Part shown: positions 25,412 to 34,211 of the stretch, in pieces
Layout: the number at the start of each line of letters is the position of its first letter
How positions within the stretch are numbered: position 1 is the first letter of the stretch
NCBI GenBank assembly: GCA_023415825.1
Contig: JAEZJF010000015.1
Location: forward strand, 186,001-250,000
Direction: 5' to 3'
DNA from: Bacillota bacterium
GTDB lineage: Bacteria > Bacillota > Clostridia > DSM-8532
DNA length: 64,000 nucleotides
The notes under the pieces: generated by a model
What the model saw: only the letters and a program-made list of their open reading frames with translations
Database searches by the model: none
What the model was told of the DNA's origin: nothing
Program-made: the position numbers and the translations under genes

Positions 25412-26182
25412 ATGATTTTCTATTTTTCAGGAACGGGCAATTCCTTTTATGCAGCTCAAAAGATAGCTCATTACCATGGTGAAAAGCTTGTTTCCATTGG
25501 AGCGGAAATGAGTAATAAGGACAATTCATTTGAGTATCCCATTGAGGATAATGAAATGTTGGGTTTCGTCTATCCGGTTTACGCTTGGGCACCACCTCAG
25601 ATTGTCATTGATTTTATTAAGAAGATGAAACTTATTAAAGGACGGAATCCCTATATTTTTTCAGTTTCCACCTGTGGCGATGAAGAGGGATACACAACAA
25701 AAGTATTAAGGAAAGCTTTGGAAAGAAAAGGGCTCAAGCTTGATAGCGGTTTTACGCTTATCATGCCCAACAATTATATTCTAGGCTTTGACGTGGATTC
25801 CAAGGATGTGGAGCAAGGAAAGCTATTACGAGCCGAAGAAGAACTTAAGCAGATCAATACTGCTGTTGAGAAGCGACAGAGAGGTTTATTCAAACTGGTG
25901 CCGGGAAAAATTCCTTCTCTGAAAAGTACACTAGTTAATCCCTTGTTTAATGCTTTCGCGATTCGCACAGAACGGTTTTATGCAACAGAAGCATGTATAG
26001 GCTGCGGTTTATGCGAGAGGGCTTGCAGTGTAAAAAATATAACTGTTCAGGGCACTCCTCGATGGGGCAAGCAATGTACCCAATGCCTTGCATGTATTCA
26101 CCGGTGTCCAGTAAGAGCTATTCAATATGGGAAATCCACTATCAAAAAAGGAAGATACGTCAATCCTATTCTTAAAAAATAG
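25412..26182 (+). CDS. EFR1-type flavodoxin/ferredoxin fusion protein
   Basis: 256 residues. The N-terminal flavodoxin-like domain starts MIFYFSGTGNSFYAA, where the SGTGNS loop binds FMN phosphate. The C-terminal domain has two 4Fe-4S motifs: CIGCGLCERAC and CTQCLACIHRCP (about 192-232). Such EFRR/EFR1 proteins of anaerobes are thought to pass low-potential electrons between ferredoxin clusters and flavin, in the cytoplasm. RBS GAGGAG is present. It is alone on its transcript; the downstream helicase is 136 bases away. Confidence 0.93.
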   Translation: MIFYFSGTGNSFYAAQKIAHYHGEKLVSIGAEMSNKDNSFEYPIEDNEMLGFVYPVYAWAPPQIVIDFIKKMKLIKGRNPYIFSVSTCGDEEGYTTKVLRKALERKGLKLDSGFTLIMPNNYILGFDVDSKDVEQGKLLRAEEELKQINTAVEKRQRGLFKLVPGKIPSLKSTLVNPLFNAFAIRTERFYATEACIGCGLCERACSVKNITVQGTPRWGKQCTQCLACIHRCPVRAIQYGKSTIKKGRYVNPILKK

Positions 26183-26318
26183 ACTCATTCCCACGCTTTG
26201 CACAAAACCTCAGCGTCCCGGGAGCCTTGTTATATTTACAATAACAGGAGAGTGGGGCTATATTTTTGTGATAAAATGTAAAAATAGATAAGAAAAATAA
26301 AACACAAAGGATGTTAAT

Positions 26319-27764
26319 ATGGAAACCTTGAATTTTAAAGACCTAAACCTCTCGGAAGAAGTGTCAAAGGCATTAGCGGATATGGGCTTTGAAGAAGCGA
26401 CACCCATCCAGACCCAATCCATCCCCTCTATACTTGAAGGACGTGATGTTCTGGGACAAGCCCAAACGGGAACCGGTAAAACATGTGCCTTTGGAATTCC
26501 CGCCATTGAGATGATAGAAGATGAAGCCGATGAAATTCAAATATTAGTGATCTGTCCAACCCGTGAGTTAGCCATGCAATCGTCGGAAGAACTCAAGCAT
26601 GTAGCCAAATACAAAAAGAGCGTAAGAATCCAACCTGTCTACGGGGGACAGCCCATTGACAGGCAGATTGCCGCCTTGAAAAAGCGCCCCCAAATTATTA
26701 TTGGTACACCCGGTAGAATTATGGATCATATGCGGCGCCATACCATCAAATTATCAAATTTAAAAATGATCATTCTCGATGAGGCTGATGAAATGTTGAA
26801 TATGGGCTTCCGAGAGGATATTGACATGATCTTGGAGAAAGTTCCCGACGAAATACAAACCATTCTCTTTTCGGCTACCATGTCAAAAGAAATCCTGGAG
26901 ATCACATCCAAATACCAGAAGGATCCTGTAAGGATCAAAATAACCCATAAGCAATTGACGGTTCCAAGCATCGAACAATATTATCTTGAGGTTGCTCATG
27001 GCAACAAATTAGAGGTGCTGACCAGACTCATCGATACGAATAATATCAAGCTCGGCCTGGTTTTTTGCAATACAAAAAAACAGGTAGATGAACTTGCTTC
27101 AAGCCTTCAAGCAAGAGGCTACTCGGCTGAAGCACTCCATGGTGACATGCGACAGGAAGCCAGAGATAAGGTCATGGCTCAATTCCGAAAGGGGAATATC
27201 GATATTCTCATTGCAACCGATGTGGCTGCAAGAGGTATCGACGTCGATAATGTGGAAGCGGTTTTTAACTATGACTTACCCAATGATGAGGAATACTATG
27301 TGCACAGAATCGGGAGAACGGGCCGGGCTGGGAAAACAGGTAAAGCCTATACCTTTGTCATTGGACGAGAAATCATAAAGTTAAAAGACATTCAGAAGTA
27401 CACAAAATCCTATATTACCCCCATTAAGCCTCCAACACTTTTAGATGTTGAAGAGACCAGAATGGGCTCTGTTCTTGAATCTATTAAGGAAACACTGATA
27501 ACCGGTCAGCATCTTCCCTATATCCACTTTGTTGAAAAGATGCTTGAGGAGCTCAATGCGCAAACCGAGGATAATGACCCGACCACAACCATCGATATTG
27601 CGGCAGCCTTACTTAAGCAGTATTCCAATCAAGCCACTGTCAGTATGACTTCAACGATAGAGAAGAATGATAAAGCAAGAAGAGAAAAAAGCAATTTCAG
27701 AGGTGATTATAAAGGCAAGAACGTCCACTATAATAAGCCCCAAAGAAAACGAGGTAGAAGGTAG
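26319..27764 (+). CDS. DEAD-box RNA helicase (CshA/DeaD-like)
   Basis: 481 residues. Q motif (PIQTQSIP), motif I AQTGTGKT (about 46-53), motif Ia PTRELA, GG and TPGR, motif II DEAD (about 154-157), motif III SAT, motif V ATDVAARGIDV and motif VI HRIGRTGRAG are all present. A C-terminal extension from about 365 ends in a basic tail (HYNKPQRKRGRR), which assists RNA binding. The protein unwinds RNA in ribosome assembly, cold adaptation and mRNA decay. RBS AAAGGATG precedes the ATG. It lacks the longer RNA-binding domain of DbpA/YxiN, so CshA/DeaD-like is the best label. Confidence 0.95.
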   Translation: METLNFKDLNLSEEVSKALADMGFEEATPIQTQSIPSILEGRDVLGQAQTGTGKTCAFGIPAIEMIEDEADEIQILVICPTRELAMQSSEELKHVAKYKKSVRIQPVYGGQPIDRQIAALKKRPQIIIGTPGRIMDHMRRHTIKLSNLKMIILDEADEMLNMGFREDIDMILEKVPDEIQTILFSATMSKEILEITSKYQKDPVRIKITHKQLTVPSIEQYYLEVAHGNKLEVLTRLIDTNNIKLGLVFCNTKKQVDELASSLQARGYSAEALHGDMRQEARDKVMAQFRKGNIDILIATDVAARGIDVDNVEAVFNYDLPNDEEYYVHRIGRTGRAGKTGKAYTFVIGREIIKLKDIQKYTKSYITPIKPPTLLDVEETRMGSVLESIKETLITGQHLPYIHFVEKMLEELNAQTEDNDPTTTIDIAAALLKQYSNQATVSMTSTIEKNDKARREKSNFRGDYKGKNVHYNKPQRKRGRR

Positions 27765-27800
27765 TTTCTTTAAAGTTAATAATTATTGGGGGTCCACGTT

Positions 27801-28346
27801 ATGAGTGAAAACACAAAGAAAACAGTTGTGGTTTATCGAACCAAGTATGGCAGTGCAAAACGCTATGCCCAGTGGATTGCAGAAGAGGTAAAGGCCGACT
27901 TATTTGATGGGAAACGCGCAACCATAAATGACCTGTTGAAGTATGACACCATTGTTTATGGTGGGTCCATGTATGCAGTGGGCATATTGGGAATTGACCT
28001 CATCAAGAGTCATTTTGGCCAATTAAAGAGCAAGAAGGTCATCGTGTTTTCGGTAGGGGCTTCACCAGCCTACCCCCAAGCTATCCAAGCGGTTAAGGAG
28101 CGCAATTTTACCGGGGAAATGAAGGACAAGGTGCATTTTTTTCATGTCCGGGGTGCCTTTGACTATAAAGGCCTGAACCCAATTGATAAGCTTATGATGT
28201 TCTTGCTTAAGAAAAAAATACAACTTAAAAAGCCAGAACAGCGAGAAAATGACGAAATTGGGATGCTGGCAAGCTATGCTCGGCCAACTGACTGGACCGA
28301 TAAAAAATCAATTCAACCTATTGTTGATTGTATTTTGAACGATTAA
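27801..28346 (+). CDS. Flavodoxin-domain protein (HemG-like)
   Basis: 181 residues from ATG 27801; GGGGG lies 9 bases before. The N-terminus TVVVYRTKYGSAKRYAQWIAEEV is a flavodoxin phosphate loop of the T-x-Y-G-S-x-K kind, followed by YDTIVYGGSMYAVGI and the FSVGASPAY block. This places it with flavodoxin-like proteins related to menaquinone-dependent protoporphyrinogen oxidase (HemG). It probably binds FMN and transfers electrons in the cytoplasm. Haem synthesis is not otherwise represented here, so a general redox role is more likely. It follows the helicase by 36 bases and may be co-transcribed. Confidence 0.85.
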   Translation: MSENTKKTVVVYRTKYGSAKRYAQWIAEEVKADLFDGKRATINDLLKYDTIVYGGSMYAVGILGIDLIKSHFGQLKSKKVIVFSVGASPAYPQAIQAVKERNFTGEMKDKVHFFHVRGAFDYKGLNPIDKLMMFLLKKKIQLKKPEQRENDEIGMLASYARPTDWTDKKSIQPIVDCILND

Positions 28347-28439
28347 ATCAAAGACGACGCATAAACTAAATCTTATCGCTAAAAACTTTGGATCTGATTT
28401 TCGTTATGGAAGATCGGCTTTTTTTATCTATCTTGTTTA

Positions 28440-28468
28440 TTGAATCATGACATTCTTCCTGCTATAAT
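28440..28468 (+). promoter_or_regulatory. Promoter of the larE-transsulfuration operon
   Basis: TTGAAT and TATAAT with a 17-base spacer, about 80 bases before larE. Confidence 0.6.
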
Positions 28469-28550
28469 AACGATAAAATATATCGGATTAGTTTGGAATA
28501 AAATAGATCGGTTGCCCTATCGATTAATTGGTGAAAAGGATGAATTCAAT

Positions 28551-29375
28551 ATGAGTCATAATAAAGTATATGAAAAGCTTGAAGCCCTAAGAGCAAATCT
28601 GAGAGGTCTTGGTAAAGCAGCGGTGGCTTTTTCAGGAGGTGTTGACAGCACTTTTCTCCTGAAAGTGGCAAGCCAGGTACTTGGGGAAAATGTCATAGCA
28701 GTGACAGCTCGCTCCTCGACCTACCCTGAACGTGAATACAAGGAGGCTTGCCAATATGCCCAAGACTTTGGTGTAAAGCATGTTGTCATTGAATCTGAGG
28801 AGCTGGAGATTGAGGGCTTTGCCGAGAACCCAGTCAACCGATGCTATTTCTGTAAAAATGAGCTCTTTACCAAGGTAAAGGAGGTCGGCCTTCAGTATGG
28901 CATTTCACATGTTTTGGATGGCTGCAACAAGGATGATTTGGGTGATTTCAGGCCAGGCATGCAGGCTGCCAGAGAAATTGGTGTTCATAGCCCATTAAAA
29001 GAGGTTGGTATGACCAAGGAGGATATTCGTATTCTTTCAAAGGAGCTTGGCCTTCCCACATGGGATAAACAAGCCTTTGCCTGTCTTTCATCTAGATTCC
29101 CTTATCATCAGAAAATAACCAAAGAAAAGCTTGCCATGGTGGACAAAGCTGAACAATTCTTGCTGGATATGGGTTTTAAAAATGTCAGGGTTCGCCACCA
29201 TGGGGACGTCGCACGTATCGAAGTGGCCACTTCTGAACGAGAGAAATTTTTTGACATGAAGCTGATGGATAAGGTAAGTACAACATTTAAGGAGATTGGT
29301 TTTCTTTATACAGCCCTTGATCTTAAAGGCTATCGGACAGGAAGCATGAACGAAGGACTTGCAAAGGAGGGATAA
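28551..29375 (+). CDS. larE: ATP-dependent sacrificial sulfur transferase LarE
   Basis: 274 residues from ATG 28551 (AAAAGGA upstream). The PP-loop SGGVDSTFLL binds ATP. NRCYFCKNELF and AFACLSSRFPYHQKIT follow, the latter holding Cys178 at the position of the sulfur-donating cysteine of Lactobacillus LarE. LarE adenylates the carboxylated pyridinium precursor and gives up its own sulfur to build the nickel-pincer cofactor of lactate racemase and related enzymes. The additional CxxC-type cysteines of the CYFC motif suggest a cluster-bearing variant. larB and larC are not adjacent. Instead two transsulfuration enzymes follow, starting 2 bases downstream, which hints at sulfur supply or a different sulfur-transfer role. 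Confidence 0.88.
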   Translation: MSHNKVYEKLEALRANLRGLGKAAVAFSGGVDSTFLLKVASQVLGENVIAVTARSSTYPEREYKEACQYAQDFGVKHVVIESEELEIEGFAENPVNRCYFCKNELFTKVKEVGLQYGISHVLDGCNKDDLGDFRPGMQAAREIGVHSPLKEVGMTKEDIRILSKELGLPTWDKQAFACLSSRFPYHQKITKEKLAMVDKAEQFLLDMGFKNVRVRHHGDVARIEVATSEREKFFDMKLMDKVSTTFKEIGFLYTALDLKGYRTGSMNEGLAKEG

Positions 29376-29377
29376 GC

Positions 29378-30529
29378 ATGAATATCAGCAGCAAGCTGGT
29401 CCATGGCAGCCAGGGTTACGACCCGAGAACGGGAGCCATCAGCTTTCCAATATATCAAAGTGCCACCTTTCGTCATCCAGGATTGAATCAATCCACGGGT
29501 TATGATTACTCAAGGCTTCAAAATCCCACTCGCGAAGAGCTTGAAAAAACATTGGCACTTTTGGAAAACGGATATTCAGGGTTTGCTTTTACAAGCGGAA
29601 TGGCAGCAGTTTCTGCTGTGATGGAGCTCTTTTCAAGCGGGGATCATATTATTGCGACTGATGACCTGTATGGGGGAACTTATAGGCTCTTTAAAGAAGT
29701 CTTAAGAAAACGTGGTGTTTCAGTAACCTATGTGGATACTCCCTGTATAGAGAAAATCAAGGAAGCTATAAATGAGAGGACGAGAGCCTTTTTTATTGAA
29801 ACACCGTCAAATCCTATGATGAAGGTGACTGATATTGAGGCTTCAGTCAGGGTGGCCAAGTCCTCAGGCATTCTGACCATTGTGGACAATACCTTTCTTA
29901 CGCCTTTTTATCAAAGGCCACTGGAGCTAGGTGCCGATATTGTGGTTCATAGCGGAACCAAGTATCTTGGGGGACATAATGACACATTGGCAGGCTTTTT
30001 GGTAATGAGGAGCCCGGAGCTGACTGAGAAAATGCAACTCATCCAGAAAACTACGGGCGGCTCTTTACCACCCTTTGACAGCTGGCTCATTTTGCGGGGC
30101 ATCAAGACCCTCGCTGTCAGAATGCAACGGCAGTCCGACAATGCGCTGACAATAGCTAAATGGCTTCAAAAGCAGCCTCAGGTAGATAAAGTGCATTATG
30201 TTGGGCTCCCCGAACATGAGAGCTATGAAATTTCTAAAAAGCAGGCTTCAGGGTTTGGGGCCATGATCTCCTTCTCGGTAAGGGATGTACCTCTTATTGA
30301 AAAAATTCTGGGCAAAGTTAAGCTTATTTCTTTTGCAGAAAGCCTTGGAGGAGTTGAAAGCCTCATCACTTATCCCATACTGCAGACCCATTCGGCCATC
30401 CCCAGTGAAATCCGTGAGAAATTGGGAGTTAATGAAACACTTTTGAGATTGTCTATAGGTATTGAGGATGTACAGGACCTCATTGACGATCTGGATCAGG
30501 CAATAAATTCCCATGAGGTGAGCATATGA
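29378..30529 (+). CDS. Cys/Met-metabolism PLP enzyme (cystathionine gamma-synthase/beta-lyase type), copy 1
   Basis: 383 residues. The family signature includes YDYSRLQNPTREELE, FTSGMAAVSAVMELF, the DNTFLTPF block and the PLP lysine K195 in VHSGTKYLGGHND. GGVESLITYP and LLRLSIGIED close the fold. Enzymes of this family make or break cystathionine or act on O-acyl-homoserine or methionine, and sequence alone does not separate them. RBS AAGGAGG overlaps the end of larE. The gene overlaps copy 2 by four bases, so the pair is translationally coupled. Having two non-identical copies suggests one synthase and one lyase. Confidence 0.93.
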   Translation: MNISSKLVHGSQGYDPRTGAISFPIYQSATFRHPGLNQSTGYDYSRLQNPTREELEKTLALLENGYSGFAFTSGMAAVSAVMELFSSGDHIIATDDLYGGTYRLFKEVLRKRGVSVTYVDTPCIEKIKEAINERTRAFFIETPSNPMMKVTDIEASVRVAKSSGILTIVDNTFLTPFYQRPLELGADIVVHSGTKYLGGHNDTLAGFLVMRSPELTEKMQLIQKTTGGSLPPFDSWLILRGIKTLAVRMQRQSDNALTIAKWLQKQPQVDKVHYVGLPEHESYEISKKQASGFGAMISFSVRDVPLIEKILGKVKLISFAESLGGVESLITYPILQTHSAIPSEIREKLGVNETLLRLSIGIEDVQDLIDDLDQAINSHEVSI

Positions 30530-31674
30530 AATTCGGAACAAGGCTGATTCATCATGAATTGGGAACCGATAAACACACAGGAGCTTTAAGTGTTCCTATC
30601 TATCAGGTATCGACCTATCATCAGCATGATCTTGAGACACAACAGGAATTTGACTATTCCCGCTCAGGAAATCCTACACGAAAGGCTTTGGAGGAAATCA
30701 TCGCAGAGCTGGAGGGCGGGGATAGAGGCTTTGCTTTTGCATCTGGCATGGCAGCAACATCCTCGGTGCTTTCCATTTTTTCAGCGGGTGACCATATTAT
30801 AATCTGCGAAGATGTATATGGCGGAACCTTTCGTATTGCCACTGGCCTTTTTCAGCGCTTTGGTGTGGAAGTCAGCTTTGTAAATGCAAGTGAGCTAGAA
30901 GATATTAAAAAAGCTGTTAAGCATAATACCAGGGCCATGTTCCTTGAAACACCCTCCAATCCGCTATTAAAAATTACAGATCTAAAAGGGGCTATTGAAA
31001 TAGCTAAACAAAGCCATTTAGTGGTCATTATTGATAATACTTTTATGTCTCCCTATCTTCAAAATCCCATCAACCTTGGTGCCGACATTGTCATTCACAG
31101 TGCTACCAAGTTTATTGGCGGTCATAGCGATGTGGTGGGTGGACTTGTGGTGGTAAAGGGGAGAGAACTGGCACAAAAGGTATATTCGGTTCAAAACAGC
31201 TATGGTGCCATATTGGGTCCTCAGGATTGCTGGCTGCTTTTACGTGGCCTGAAAACTTTGAAAGTAAGAATGGATGTCCAGCAGCAGAGTGCTCAAAAGC
31301 TAGCCCTTTGGCTTGCTCAACGGGAAGAGGTAACAGAGGTCTTTTATCCCGGTCTTGAAAACCATCCTGGGCGTGATATTCACTTTTCTCAGGCCAGAGG
31401 TGCCGGTGCAGTGTTGTCCTTTAAAACTAAAGATATCGACCTTGCCAGAGCATGGATGAAAAATGTACGTTATGCCGCTGTTGCGGTTAGTCTTGGGGGA
31501 GTGGAGACCATCGTGTCCTACCCGGTTAAGATGTCCCATGCCTCCATGCCCCTAAAAGAGAGAGCGCGATTAGGTATTACCGATAATCTGATTCGGGTTT
31601 CAATGGGTCTTGAAGAGGTTGAAGACCTCATTGAAGATTTTTCCAGAGCTTTCAAGGAATCCTGTGAGGGATAA
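30526..31674 (+). CDS. Cys/Met-metabolism PLP enzyme (cystathionine gamma-lyase/synthase type), copy 2
   Basis: 382 residues, a diverged paralogue of the preceding gene. FDYSRSGNPTRKALE and FAFASGMAATSSVL match the cystathionine gamma-lyase/synthase signature more closely than copy 1 does. The PLP lysine is K195 in IHSATKFIGGHSD; the late SLGGVETIVSYPVKMSHASMP segment favours a cystathionine lyase or methionine gamma-lyase-like activity. Cytoplasmic PLP homotetramer expected. Translation is coupled to copy 1 through ATGA. Together with larE the operon concentrates sulfur-handling enzymes. Confidence 0.93.
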   Translation: MKFGTRLIHHELGTDKHTGALSVPIYQVSTYHQHDLETQQEFDYSRSGNPTRKALEEIIAELEGGDRGFAFASGMAATSSVLSIFSAGDHIIICEDVYGGTFRIATGLFQRFGVEVSFVNASELEDIKKAVKHNTRAMFLETPSNPLLKITDLKGAIEIAKQSHLVVIIDNTFMSPYLQNPINLGADIVIHSATKFIGGHSDVVGGLVVVKGRELAQKVYSVQNSYGAILGPQDCWLLLRGLKTLKVRMDVQQQSAQKLALWLAQREEVTEVFYPGLENHPGRDIHFSQARGAGAVLSFKTKDIDLARAWMKNVRYAAVAVSLGGVETIVSYPVKMSHASMPLKERARLGITDNLIRVSMGLEEVEDLIEDFSRAFKESCEG

Positions 31675-31745
31675 CGCAACGGACAAGAGGTCTCTTTAAT
31701 GCATAGGATATTAGGAGATGTTTATACGTATTTTTTGGAGGACTT

Positions 31746-32789
31746 ATGCATTATAATTGGAACAGCCTCACACATTTACCTGACCAAAATTCTTATTATG
31801 ATGATGCAGATACTCAAGCGTATGCCCAGAGAAAAGCACAACCTATGAACATGCCGTCGCTAATGAACATGCCGTCACCAATGAACATGCCGTCACCAAT
31901 GAACATGCCGCCACCAGTGAACATGCCGTCACCTATGAACATGCCGCCACCAATGAACATGCCGCCACCTATGAACATGCCATCGCCCATGAACATGCCG
32001 CCACCTATAAACAAACCGGCGCCTATGAACACACCAGCACCTACACCTATGAATAAACCAGCACCTATGAACACGCCGGCGCCTATAAACACACCGTCCC
32101 CTACACCTATGAATAAACCGGCACCTATGAACACACCTGCGCCTATAAACATACCGTCCCCTACACCTATGAATAAACCGGCACCTATGAACACACCGGC
32201 ACCTATAAACATGCCAGCCCCTACACCTATGAATAAACCAGCGCCTATGAACACACCAGCACCAATAAACATGCCCGCACCAACACCCACCAAAGTTCAA
32301 AAAGAGCGGGTCGAGGAGTCTCCTCGCACATCTACCATGATACCGGGGCAGGAGATATACTCTTATCCTCAAAATATGGCAGGAGCGCTTAAACTCATTG
32401 AAGAAGCCGTGGCGGGTGAAAACGAGGATCGCCTTTTCTATCAATATCTCATTAACAGTGCCCCTACCGAGGAAGAAAAAGAGATTATTCGAGGTATTAG
32501 GGAAAACGAAATTACGCATTTTGGTCTTTTCAGACAGATTTACAGTCAATTGACAGGAAAAATGCTGCCCGTACCACCAGAAGTCTTCGTAAAGGAACCG
32601 GCTTCTTACTGTGAGGGACTCAAAAAGGCATTAACAGGAGAACAGAATGCGGTTCAAAAATACAGGAAAATACTCTTTGCCATGCAGGACAGGGTTCACA
32701 TTAACATGCTGACAGAAATCATCACCGACGAAATCAGGCACGGCATTCTGTATAATTATTTGTATTCCAAAAATAGTTGCAAGGTATGA
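31746..32789 (+). CDS. Met-Asn-Pro repeat protein with C-terminal ferritin-like domain
   Basis: 347 residues. The first ~33 residues are ordinary, followed by a Met/Asn/Pro repeat tract (about 34-182). It starts as ten hexapeptides of the type MNMPSP/MNMPPP and continues with four 20-residue blocks built from MNKPAP, MNTPAP and INxPSP. From about 205 a four-helix ferritin-like domain carries two metal-ligand patterns: ENEDRLFYQYL with ENEITHF, and GEQNAVQKY with TDEIRHG. These fit a di-metal centre like rubrerythrin or spore-coat catalase relatives. No signal peptide. Dense methionines could bind Cu(I) or form a flexible coat spacer; both are inference. RBS GGAGG lies before the ATG. Confidence 0.85.
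   Translation: MHYNWNSLTHLPDQNSYYDDADTQAYAQRKAQPMNMPSLMNMPSPMNMPSPMNMPPPVNMPSPMNMPPPMNMPPPMNMPSPMNMPPPINKPAPMNTPAPTPMNKPAPMNTPAPINTPSPTPMNKPAPMNTPAPINIPSPTPMNKPAPMNTPAPINMPAPTPMNKPAPMNTPAPINMPAPTPTKVQKERVEESPRTSTMIPGQEIYSYPQNMAGALKLIEEAVAGENEDRLFYQYLINSAPTEEEKEIIRGIRENEITHFGLFRQIYSQLTGKMLPVPPEVFVKEPASYCEGLKKALTGEQNAVQKYRKILFAMQDRVHINMLTEIITDEIRHGILYNYLYSKNSCKV
31845..32290 (+). repeat. Coding two-tier tandem repeat (18-bp then 60-bp units)
   Basis: From 31845 ten imperfect 18-base units (ATGAACATGCCGCCACCT type) are followed by four 60-base units that align exactly at 32041, 32101, 32161 and 32221. The 60-base unit is itself made of three 18-base units plus a CCTACA-type hexamer, so it arose by higher-order duplication. 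Units differ mostly at third bases, in multiples of three, keeping the frame. Confidence 0.92.
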
Positions 32790-32907
32790 CCCTATTTAAA
32801 ATACGCGCATAACGTGTGCTTCACAGATACCTGGCTTTGGTAAACTGAACCAGCTCATAATCATGTCGTCTAATAAGTAAAATCAATTACATGAGGAGAT
32901 GACGATT

Positions 32908-33732
32908 ATGAAGAAATTTATTAAACTGCTTTTTATGCTTATACTTATGATGACACTTATGATGGCACCTGCTGGAGCATCCACAATACCCGAATTACCG
33001 GAACTAAAGGTTCATGTCAATGGAGAAGCTGTACCTTTTAAAGCCCCTCTGTTTCTTGAAAACGCAAGGACAATGGTACCGCTGGAAGGTTTATGTGAAA
33101 AGCTAAATGCCCAGGTAACCCTAGACAAAGAGAATGAGGGAAAGATCTATATTGAGGATGATTATACCCGAGTAGAGCTTTCCGTAGATGATACAGTTGC
33201 TTTGGTCCATAAGAAATATGATTTTTCAGGTATTCCACTCAAGGTAACCCTGGACGCTGTACCAAAGAATGTTAAAGGCATCCTATACATTCCCCTTCGT
33301 TTTGTGGCCGAAAGCCTTGGTGCAAAGGTGGAATGGGATGGCAAAACCAGGACAGCCATTATAAGCACAGAAAGTGATATTATCCCGGTTGAGAGACCCG
33401 TGGATTATACCATTATAAGTGAAGCGGATATACAGGATAATACCGACCTTGCTAAATGGTTTGAAGAAAACCATCAAACCAAAGGTGTCTATAGCCTAAG
33501 GGTTGAGAAAGATACCTATATCCTGGTCAGTGCCGGTGAAAAGTCAACTGGTGGCTATGGTCTTAAAATTGAGAGTGCAACTGAGGTAAGACCGGGTTCT
33601 CTCTATTTGACTGCTAAATTAACCAAACCTGCCCCAGACGCAATTGTCACCATGGCCTTAACCTATCCTAATGTCCTTATCAAGGTGGAAGGCCGGATAT
33701 TTGATACTGTGGACGGAGATATACAGGAATAA
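32908..33732 (+). CDS. Secreted stalk-domain protein with PrcB-like C-terminus
   Basis: 274 residues from ATG 32908, with GAGGAG upstream. A signal peptide of about 25 residues ends near APAGAS. A copper-amine-oxidase-N-like stalk domain follows (about 30-155: ELKVHVNGEAVPFKAPLFLENARTM, then GILYIPLRFVAESLGAKVEWD). The C-terminal half (about 185-270) has EKDTYILVSAGEKSTGGYGL and YPNVLIKVEG, the pattern of the PrcB C-terminal/protease-stability domain. Such proteins sit outside the membrane, bind wall polymers or proteases and are common in Clostridia. Function beyond surface location is unknown. Monocistronic, with a strong terminator after it. Confidence 0.87.
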   Translation: MKKFIKLLFMLILMMTLMMAPAGASTIPELPELKVHVNGEAVPFKAPLFLENARTMVPLEGLCEKLNAQVTLDKENEGKIYIEDDYTRVELSVDDTVALVHKKYDFSGIPLKVTLDAVPKNVKGILYIPLRFVAESLGAKVEWDGKTRTAIISTESDIIPVERPVDYTIISEADIQDNTDLAKWFEENHQTKGVYSLRVEKDTYILVSAGEKSTGGYGLKIESATEVRPGSLYLTAKLTKPAPDAIVTMALTYPNVLIKVEGRIFDTVDGDIQE

Positions 33733-33825
33733 CTAAGGAGCAGCTAAAATATTACTTCCATACAAACACGGTGCTCCTCCAATTTTATTGTTAGATTAAT
33801 ACCTGATCAGATTATCAAAGCCTCA

Positions 33826-33862
33826 AAATCAAGGAAGGCATATAGCCTTCCTTGATTTTTTC
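33826..33862 (+). terminator. Terminator after the stalk-domain gene
   Basis: Perfect 14-base arms AAATCAAGGAAGGC / GCCTTCCTTGATTT with a 5-base loop and following TTTTC. Confidence 0.88.
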
Positions 33863-33947
33863 TTTGAACTCTATTATCCGATACGTTTTGTCAAGGGTGA
33901 ATGTCCAATTCAATCTAATCTTCCTTCCCGGACTTACGCATTGTACC

Positions 33948-33976
33948 TTGAACCTATTCGCAATAGCGTATATAAT
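33948..33976 (+). promoter_or_regulatory. Promoter of the HTH-AraC pair, with flanking inverted arms
   Basis: TTGAAC and TATAAT with a 17-base spacer. Arms TACGCATTG (33935-33943) and CAATAGCGTA (33961-33970) bracket the -35 and could be an operator for either regulator. Confidence 0.6.
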
Positions 33977-34010
33977 TAAAATACATCTTCATGACATGAG
34001 GAGCGTTTCA

Positions 34011-34211
34011 ATGGAGTTTATCACTGAGCGGGAAGCAGCTGTTAAGTGGGCTATCTCTCGAAGGCGGGTGCAAAAGCTCTGTGAACAAGACCGTATCCAA
34101 GACGTACTTCGTTTCGGAAAATCATGGATGATTCCAAGCGATGCAAAAAAAACCGTCGACCCGCGAAAAATTCGCAAAAAGGAATTTATAGCATATGATG
34201 ACGGACCATAA
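34011..34211 (+). CDS. Small excisionase-like helix-turn-helix protein
   Basis: 66 residues from ATG 34011, with GAGGAG upstream. The sequence EFITEREAAVKWAISRRRVQKLCEQDRI is a winged-helix of the MerR/excisionase type, followed by GKSWMIPSDAKKTVDP and a basic C-terminus. Such short proteins serve as recombination directionality factors or simple repressors; no integrase is nearby, so a repressor or co-regulator is more likely. It overlaps the following AraC-type gene by 17 bases, so the two are translationally linked. An upstream in-frame extension to 33852 covers the promoter and is rejected. Confidence 0.82.
   Translation: MEFITEREAAVKWAISRRRVQKLCEQDRIQDVLRFGKSWMIPSDAKKTVDPRKIRKKEFIAYDDGP

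Noticed and set aside
32041..32280. Four exact-period 60-bp units resembling a CRISPR or satellite array
   Set aside because: There is no repeat/spacer alternation, substitutions are mostly at third codon positions, and the array is inside a coding frame.
31814..32293. Long minus-strand open frame rich in Gly/Phe/Ile across the Met-Pro repeat
   Set aside because: It is the mirror of the in-frame 18/60-bp repeat on the plus strand. It has no ribosome site and no homologous domain, while the plus-strand frame continues into a ferritin-like domain.
33852..34010. Longer start for the 66-aa HTH protein
   Set aside because: The added part covers a terminator arm and a good promoter. GAGGAG before ATG 34011 marks the start.
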